Shown here piece by piece: positions 47,535-50,759 of a stretch of DNA of 50,759 bases. The notes below the pieces were generated by a model. The model saw nothing but the letters and a program-made list of their open reading frames with translations. It made no database searches and was not told where the DNA came from. Position numbers and translations under genes: made by a program. This DNA is from a virus. Where the stretch lies: positions 1 to 50,759 of the IMG/VR virus record IMGVR_UViG_3300012201_000005; one strand, written 5' to 3'. How positions within the stretch are numbered: the first letter of the stretch is position 1; each line of letters begins with the position of its first letter.

Positions 47535-47984
47535 ATGTTTAGCAAGTTTCTTGAACGGACCCAGGGAGTCGCCGAAGTCCTTCCCGTGATCACGATCAGC
47601 ACTGCTACTGTGAAGGGCGTTGCCGTTGATCGCCTCGGGTATTTGTCGGCTTGTCTGGCTTATATCGCAGGAATCAACCCCAGCGTTCCTACCGGGTTCA
47701 CCGTGGCTACCACGGTCCAGCACTCGGACACGACCACGGATGGGGACTTCGTTGACTTCATCACGACCATCCCCACCTTTGGAACTGCGTCGACCCTGGC
47801 CGCTGCCTCGGTGGCGAAGTACTGGGACCTGGATTTGACTGGGGCCAAACAGTACATCCGGAGCGTAACCGTGATCACCTTCACCGGTGGTTCTAGCCCA
47901 TCTTCGATCTGGGCCGAGTTCTTCATTCTTGGTGATAAGAATATGGAATCTGTCGGGAACGCCGTAGTCTATGGCCCTAGCTGA
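47535..47984 (+). CDS. Small head protein (decoration-like)
   Basis: A 149-aa Thr/Val/Ala-rich, beta-dominated protein directly after the capsid gene (AAGGAGG at 47519-47525). The sequence STATVKGVAVDRLGYLSACL, with VATTVQHSDTTTDGDF, matches a widespread post-capsid phage protein that is sometimes annotated as decoration or head protein. Role inferred. Confidence 0.7.
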   Translation: MFSKFLERTQGVAEVLPVITISTATVKGVAVDRLGYLSACLAYIAGINPSVPTGFTVATTVQHSDTTTDGDFVDFITTIPTFGTASTLAAASVAKYWDLDLTGAKQYIRSVTVITFTGGSSPSSIWAEFFILGDKNMESVGNAVVYGPS

Positions 47985-48008
47985 GCCTGACTTCGACAGG
48001 ATGATTCG

Positions 48009-48043
48009 AAGGCCGGAGGTCCAAAAGGGCTTCCGGCCTTTTT
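48009..48043 (+). terminator. Terminator after capsid operon
   Basis: GGCCGGA (48011-48017) pairs with TCCGGCC (48032-48038), extended by AA/TT, followed by TTTTT (48039-48043). It overlaps the ribosome site of the next gene, so it may act as an attenuator. Confidence 0.8.
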
Positions 48044-48058
48044 CAGAAGGAGGACGAG

Positions 48059-48730
48059 ATGGGAAACTTGACGACGCTGGCTCAAATGAAACTCATGCTT
48101 GGGATTCCTTCGGCAATAACGACCAGCGACGCACTTCTAAATGTTCTGATCGCCAGCGTTTCCAGTCGCATTGAAACCTACCTGAATCGAACCCTTGGAC
48201 TTGCCACCTATACCCAGAACCTTGCCCCATCCTACGACCAGGTTTTGCAGATGGCGCAATGGCCCATTCGAACGGTCACTTCCGTAACTTCTCAGGGTGA
48301 TCCTTTAACCGTGAATGTGGACTACTTCCTTTATGACCAATACACCCGTTCGGGCCAGATTTACCGGGGCCAGATGTGGACCGGGGCTACCTATATCCGG
48401 GGGCTGACCGGAGACCCTTATGCTGGCGTCATAGAAATTGTTGTGGTCTATTCGGCTGGCTACAACCTGCCAGACGAAGCAACTCAAACCTATCCACTTC
48501 CCGCTGATATCGCACTTGTGTGCCAAATGATGGTGGCCCAGCTCTACAACAACATCAAGCGCCAGAACTTGAGCGGAGATCTTTCGAGCTACTCGGAAGG
48601 CGGGATTTCGATGTCTTGGGGCCATGCGGTGGCTGGGGCTGCCGGGCTTGAGATGTTCGGGGTCAATGCTGGGATGGATACGCAGTTTGCCAGCATCTTG
48701 AACGCCTATAAGAAATGGGCGGTGGCATGA
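48059..48730 (+). CDS. Head-tail connector (gp6-like)
   Basis: A 223-aa protein, AGAAGGAGG (48045-48053) before ATG 48059. Helical N-terminus (LMLGIPSAITTSDALLNVLI, SRIETYLNRTLGL) and a beta-rich centre are typical of the HK97-gp6-like / DUF3199-type connector that binds the portal. Called from order and pattern. Confidence 0.75.
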   Translation: MGNLTTLAQMKLMLGIPSAITTSDALLNVLIASVSSRIETYLNRTLGLATYTQNLAPSYDQVLQMAQWPIRTVTSVTSQGDPLTVNVDYFLYDQYTRSGQIYRGQMWTGATYIRGLTGDPYAGVIEIVVVYSAGYNLPDEATQTYPLPADIALVCQMMVAQLYNNIKRQNLSGDLSSYSEGGISMSWGHAVAGAAGLEMFGVNAGMDTQFASILNAYKKWAVA

Positions 48731-49311
48731 TGGTCAATGTCAGCACTTTGAAACTGTATCAGAAGGTCACCACGAAAGCCGCGAATGGTCAGGTCATCAA
48801 CACATTTCCAGTGGTCACAGCACGAATCCAAGCTGATGAACAAGCGTCCATGCTCACCAAGGAAGAGGCTTACAAATGGGGCCAGACTGACCTTTCCGCA
48901 AACTCGAAATGGGTTTCTATCGACCCGAATCCTTTGGTCAGGATGCTGGATAGGATTGTGGATGAGGCTGGTGGATATTTTGAGATTCGGGGCGTGAATT
49001 CTTGGCCCATCCACAATGAAGTTCTTTTAGTTCCGGTTGTCGGGGAAGTAGCTCCGGTTTCAGTCGATGGAATTGCAGTTACCCCCGCGACCGTCTCCCT
49101 GGCCATTTCGGGTACCCAGCAACTCACGGTCACTTTCACTCCAGTAAGCCCGACCAATCAAGCGGTATCATGGGACTCCTCGAATCCGGCCAAGGCAACG
49201 GTCAGTTCGACCGGGCTGGTTACGGCGGTTGCATCTGGCACTTCGGTCATCACGGTCACCTCAACGGATGGCGGTTTCACAGCGACTTGCATAGTCACGG
49301 TGACGCCATGA
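48727..49311 (+). CDS. Head closure protein with C-terminal Ig-like domain
   Basis: A 194-aa protein (ATG 48727 overlapping the previous stop, or ATG 48730). Residues 1-110 are a beta/alpha mix expected for a head-tail adaptor. Residues about 115-194 form a Big_2-like Ig domain (VTPATVSLAISGTQQLTVTF, AVSWDSSNPAKATVSSTGLV). Ig-like modules often decorate phage structural proteins and may bind the host surface or sugars. Confidence 0.8.
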   Translation: MMVNVSTLKLYQKVTTKAANGQVINTFPVVTARIQADEQASMLTKEEAYKWGQTDLSANSKWVSIDPNPLVRMLDRIVDEAGGYFEIRGVNSWPIHNEVLLVPVVGEVAPVSVDGIAVTPATVSLAISGTQQLTVTFTPVSPTNQAVSWDSSNPAKATVSSTGLVTAVASGTSVITVTSTDGGFTATCIVTVTP

Positions 49312-49862
49312 GTACTAAGACAATGGCGGCTCAGATTGCTGACCTGAAGAAAAACTTCGCTTTGGCTGGGGTGGAATTGAAGACGGCACTAGGAAAGGGT
49401 TTGACGAATGCCGCCTTGATCGTTGAGCGGGACTACAAGGTTCGGTTGACCAAGGGGGGGCATGTTGCATCGGGATTGCTCCGAGCTTCCGCATCACACC
49501 GATTGATTGATCCTTCTGTGGGCTATCCATTTGCTCAGATTGGCCCCTTGGCTGATTATGGCAAAGAACTTGAACTCGGAAGTGCCCCTCATCATGTCCC
49601 CATTGAAGACTTGATTACTTGGGTTCGAAGAAAAGGATTGGCTGGTGAAGGATATGCCAGTAATAGGTCTGGACGATCATTCAAAAAAGGCGTTGAGAAA
49701 TCTATCGCCTATGAAATTCAGAAACATATTGAATCCTATGGAACAATGCCCCATCCCGCATTGCTACCGGCGCTGCTTTCCAACAAGGAAGCCATTTTCA
49801 AGGCCATCGCAGCGCCCATGAAAGCCGAACTGGCGAAAGGCAGGGGGCAAGGTGCTACTTAA
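49308..49862 (+). CDS. Tail completion protein (HK97 gp10-like)
   Basis: A 184-aa protein, ATG 49308 overlapping the previous stop. A longer reading from 49170 is an artefact in the Ig gene. TNAALIVERDYKVRLTKGGHV followed by GLLRASASHRLIDPSVGYPF and a YGKELELG motif resemble HK97-gp10-type tail or head-tail proteins. It probably joins head to tail. Confidence 0.75.
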   Translation: MSTKTMAAQIADLKKNFALAGVELKTALGKGLTNAALIVERDYKVRLTKGGHVASGLLRASASHRLIDPSVGYPFAQIGPLADYGKELELGSAPHHVPIEDLITWVRRKGLAGEGYASNRSGRSFKKGVEKSIAYEIQKHIESYGTMPHPALLPALLSNKEAIFKAIAAPMKAELAKGRGQGAT

Positions 49863-50241
49863 TGCAGACGTTTGGGTATATTCGGCATTGGCTACCGATG
49901 CTGCAGTGAGTGCATCTCTGACTGGTGGGGCTGGCGTGGTCCTGATTTTTCCTAATGACTTTGAGATATTGCCCGTTCTGACCTATACAGTGACTCAGAG
50001 CGTTTCGACGATGGACATTTGGGATGACCAGCCTCATGGCAATGACGTAGTTGCGACCTTGGACATCTATACTAGGAACGATGCCCTGACCAGGGCTATC
50101 GAGGTCGCTGTTGATGCGGTGATGGTTGGGCTTTTGTTCAACCTAGATTTCCGCGAACCGTTGGGTGATCCGAGTGCGAAAACCCAGCATGTGAGTTTGA
50201 GATATTCCCGTTCGGGAGTACTAGCAGAAGATGTGGCTTGA
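49852..50241 (+). CDS. Tail terminator/tail completion protein (DUF3168-like)
   Basis: A 129-aa protein with GTG 49852 start, overlapping the previous gene. The order (connector, closure, gp10-like, this, major tail) and the FPNDFEILPVLTYTVT ... WDDQPHGNDVVATLDIYT pattern match DUF3168-type tail terminators that cap the tail tube. It ends just before the major tail gene. Confidence 0.75.
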   Translation: MLLNADVWVYSALATDAAVSASLTGGAGVVLIFPNDFEILPVLTYTVTQSVSTMDIWDDQPHGNDVVATLDIYTRNDALTRAIEVAVDAVMVGLLFNLDFREPLGDPSAKTQHVSLRYSRSGVLAEDVA

Positions 50242-50257
50242 CCACAGGAGGTAAATT

Positions 50258-50759
50258 ATGGCTTACGGAGCCCGTCCGCGTATCGGACTTTCCAATGTGG
50301 TCTTCGCCGTCCTTGACGAGTCCACAGATGTTTCGGGGGGAACCCCTAGTTACGGAACCATCACGCCGTTGGCGAATGCGATGGAACTTTCCTTTGACCC
50401 CGCTGGCAATGAGTCCATGCTCTTTGCCGACGACGGTCCCGCTTTCTTGGCTGACAACGTCGGTGAGATGAAGCTGTCCTTTGGGATTGCGGACATTTCT
50501 CCCGCGAACTTGGCAACTCTGTTGGGTCATACCTATGCCAATGGGATTACCACGGAAGCCCCGACCGATCAGAGCCCCTATGTCGCCATCGGGGCGAAGA
50601 AGCTACGGTCTGGCAAGGACGGAGCTGCCCTTGTCTATGACTATTTCTGGCTGTTGAAAGTGAAGCTCATGAAGCCGAAAGAAGATGCCAAGACCAAGGG
50701 TGCAACCATCGAGTTTCAGACCCCGATGTTGGAAGGCATGGCGGTCCAGCTCATCGCCA
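50258..50759 (+). CDS. Major tail protein, N-terminal part (split by contig end)
   Basis: This reads from ATG 50258 after CAGGAGG (50245-50251). The first 165 residues (MAYGARPRIGLSNVVFAVLD, ...YVAIGAKKLRSGKDGAALVY, ...KGATIEFQTPMLEGMAVQL) fit a phi13-type major tail protein. Removing the 7-bp duplicated end joins to base 1 and continues to 429. Confidence 0.85.
   Translation, partial: MAYGARPRIGLSNVVFAVLDESTDVSGGTPSYGTITPLANAMELSFDPAGNESMLFADDGPAFLADNVGEMKLSFGIADISPANLATLLGHTYANGITTEAPTDQSPYVAIGAKKLRSGKDGAALVYDYFWLLKVKLMKPKEDAKTKGATIEFQTPMLEGMAVQLIA
50753..50759. repeat. Terminal 7-bp overlap, right copy
   Basis: Identical to bases 1-7 (ATCGCCA); see the left copy. Confidence 0.8.

Noticed and set aside
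1-50759. Prophage features (integrase, attachment site, CI-like repressor), CRISPR arrays, insertion sequences and rRNA
   Set aside because: I looked for recombinase motifs, regularly spaced repeats and transposase genes and saw none; the only mobile gene is the homing endonuclease.
1-50759. Genome-wide TAG recoding
   Set aside because: TAG ends many well-supported genes (for example at 427-429 before a terminator), so the two in-frame TAGs are local.

Overview
The window is an essentially complete genome of a tailed double-stranded DNA phage with siphovirus-type genes (Caudoviricetes). Every gene I can support is on the + strand. The contig is broken inside the major tail protein gene. The last 7 bases and the first 7 bases are identical (ATCGCCA), and collapsing them joins the two gene halves in frame, so the molecule is best read as a circle or circularly permuted genome of about 50,752 bp. 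I see no integrase, excisionase or CI-like repressor, so a lytic lifestyle is the simplest reading. The host cannot be named. Spanin-like genes and sigma70-like promoters with 17-bp spacers suggest a Gram-negative-type bacterium; that is inference.

Layout. 38.6-50.8 kb plus 1-8.7 kb is the late region: large terminase, a portal fused to a MuF-like domain, two paralogous head-associated proteins, a prohead protease with scaffold-like tail, an HK97-fold capsid, head-tail joining proteins (one with an Ig-like domain), major tail protein, tail chaperones, tape measure, a Dit-like protein carrying a predicted seven-bladed beta-propeller, a Gp37-like tail protein and a fibre-like protein. 9.1-11.3 kb is a lysis cassette with a membrane protein, a coiled-coil/TM protein, a candidate papain-like endopeptidase, a small holin-like protein and two spanin-like frames that overlap.

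11.3-38.6 kb is the early/middle region. It holds small unknown genes, SSB, Erf annealase and YqaJ exonuclease, an AP2-HNH homing endonuclease, a replication initiator with internal palindromic repeats (likely origin) next to a DnaB helicase, an ART-like protein, a C5 cytosine methyltransferase that shares its DNA with a second full-length gene in the +1 frame, a RuvC-like resolvase, a long run of tightly overlapping micro-genes, a J-domain protein, a candidate small terminase, an AT-hook protein downstream of a GGTCGN hexamer array, an HTH protein and an RlaP-like nucleotidyltransferase.

Regulation. Five early promoters share a CAACTRTA motif that touches the -10 or the -35. Other promoters (upstream of 11.56 kb, 35.18 kb and the portal) lack it and have TTGAC-type -35 boxes, suggesting two promoter classes. 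Several terminators and structured RNAs are visible, including tRNA-like folds that are not canonical tRNAs. Two broken genes carry in-frame TAG codons (13.4 kb and 15.2 kb), and one of them lies just before a tRNA-like element.

The most remarkable locus is 24072-25195. There a cytosine methyltransferase and a WPTP-repeat protein, each 372 residues, are read from the same strand with starts 5 nt apart, and LAD/MAN/SDT/PDA motifs in one frame are WPTP-like motifs in the other.
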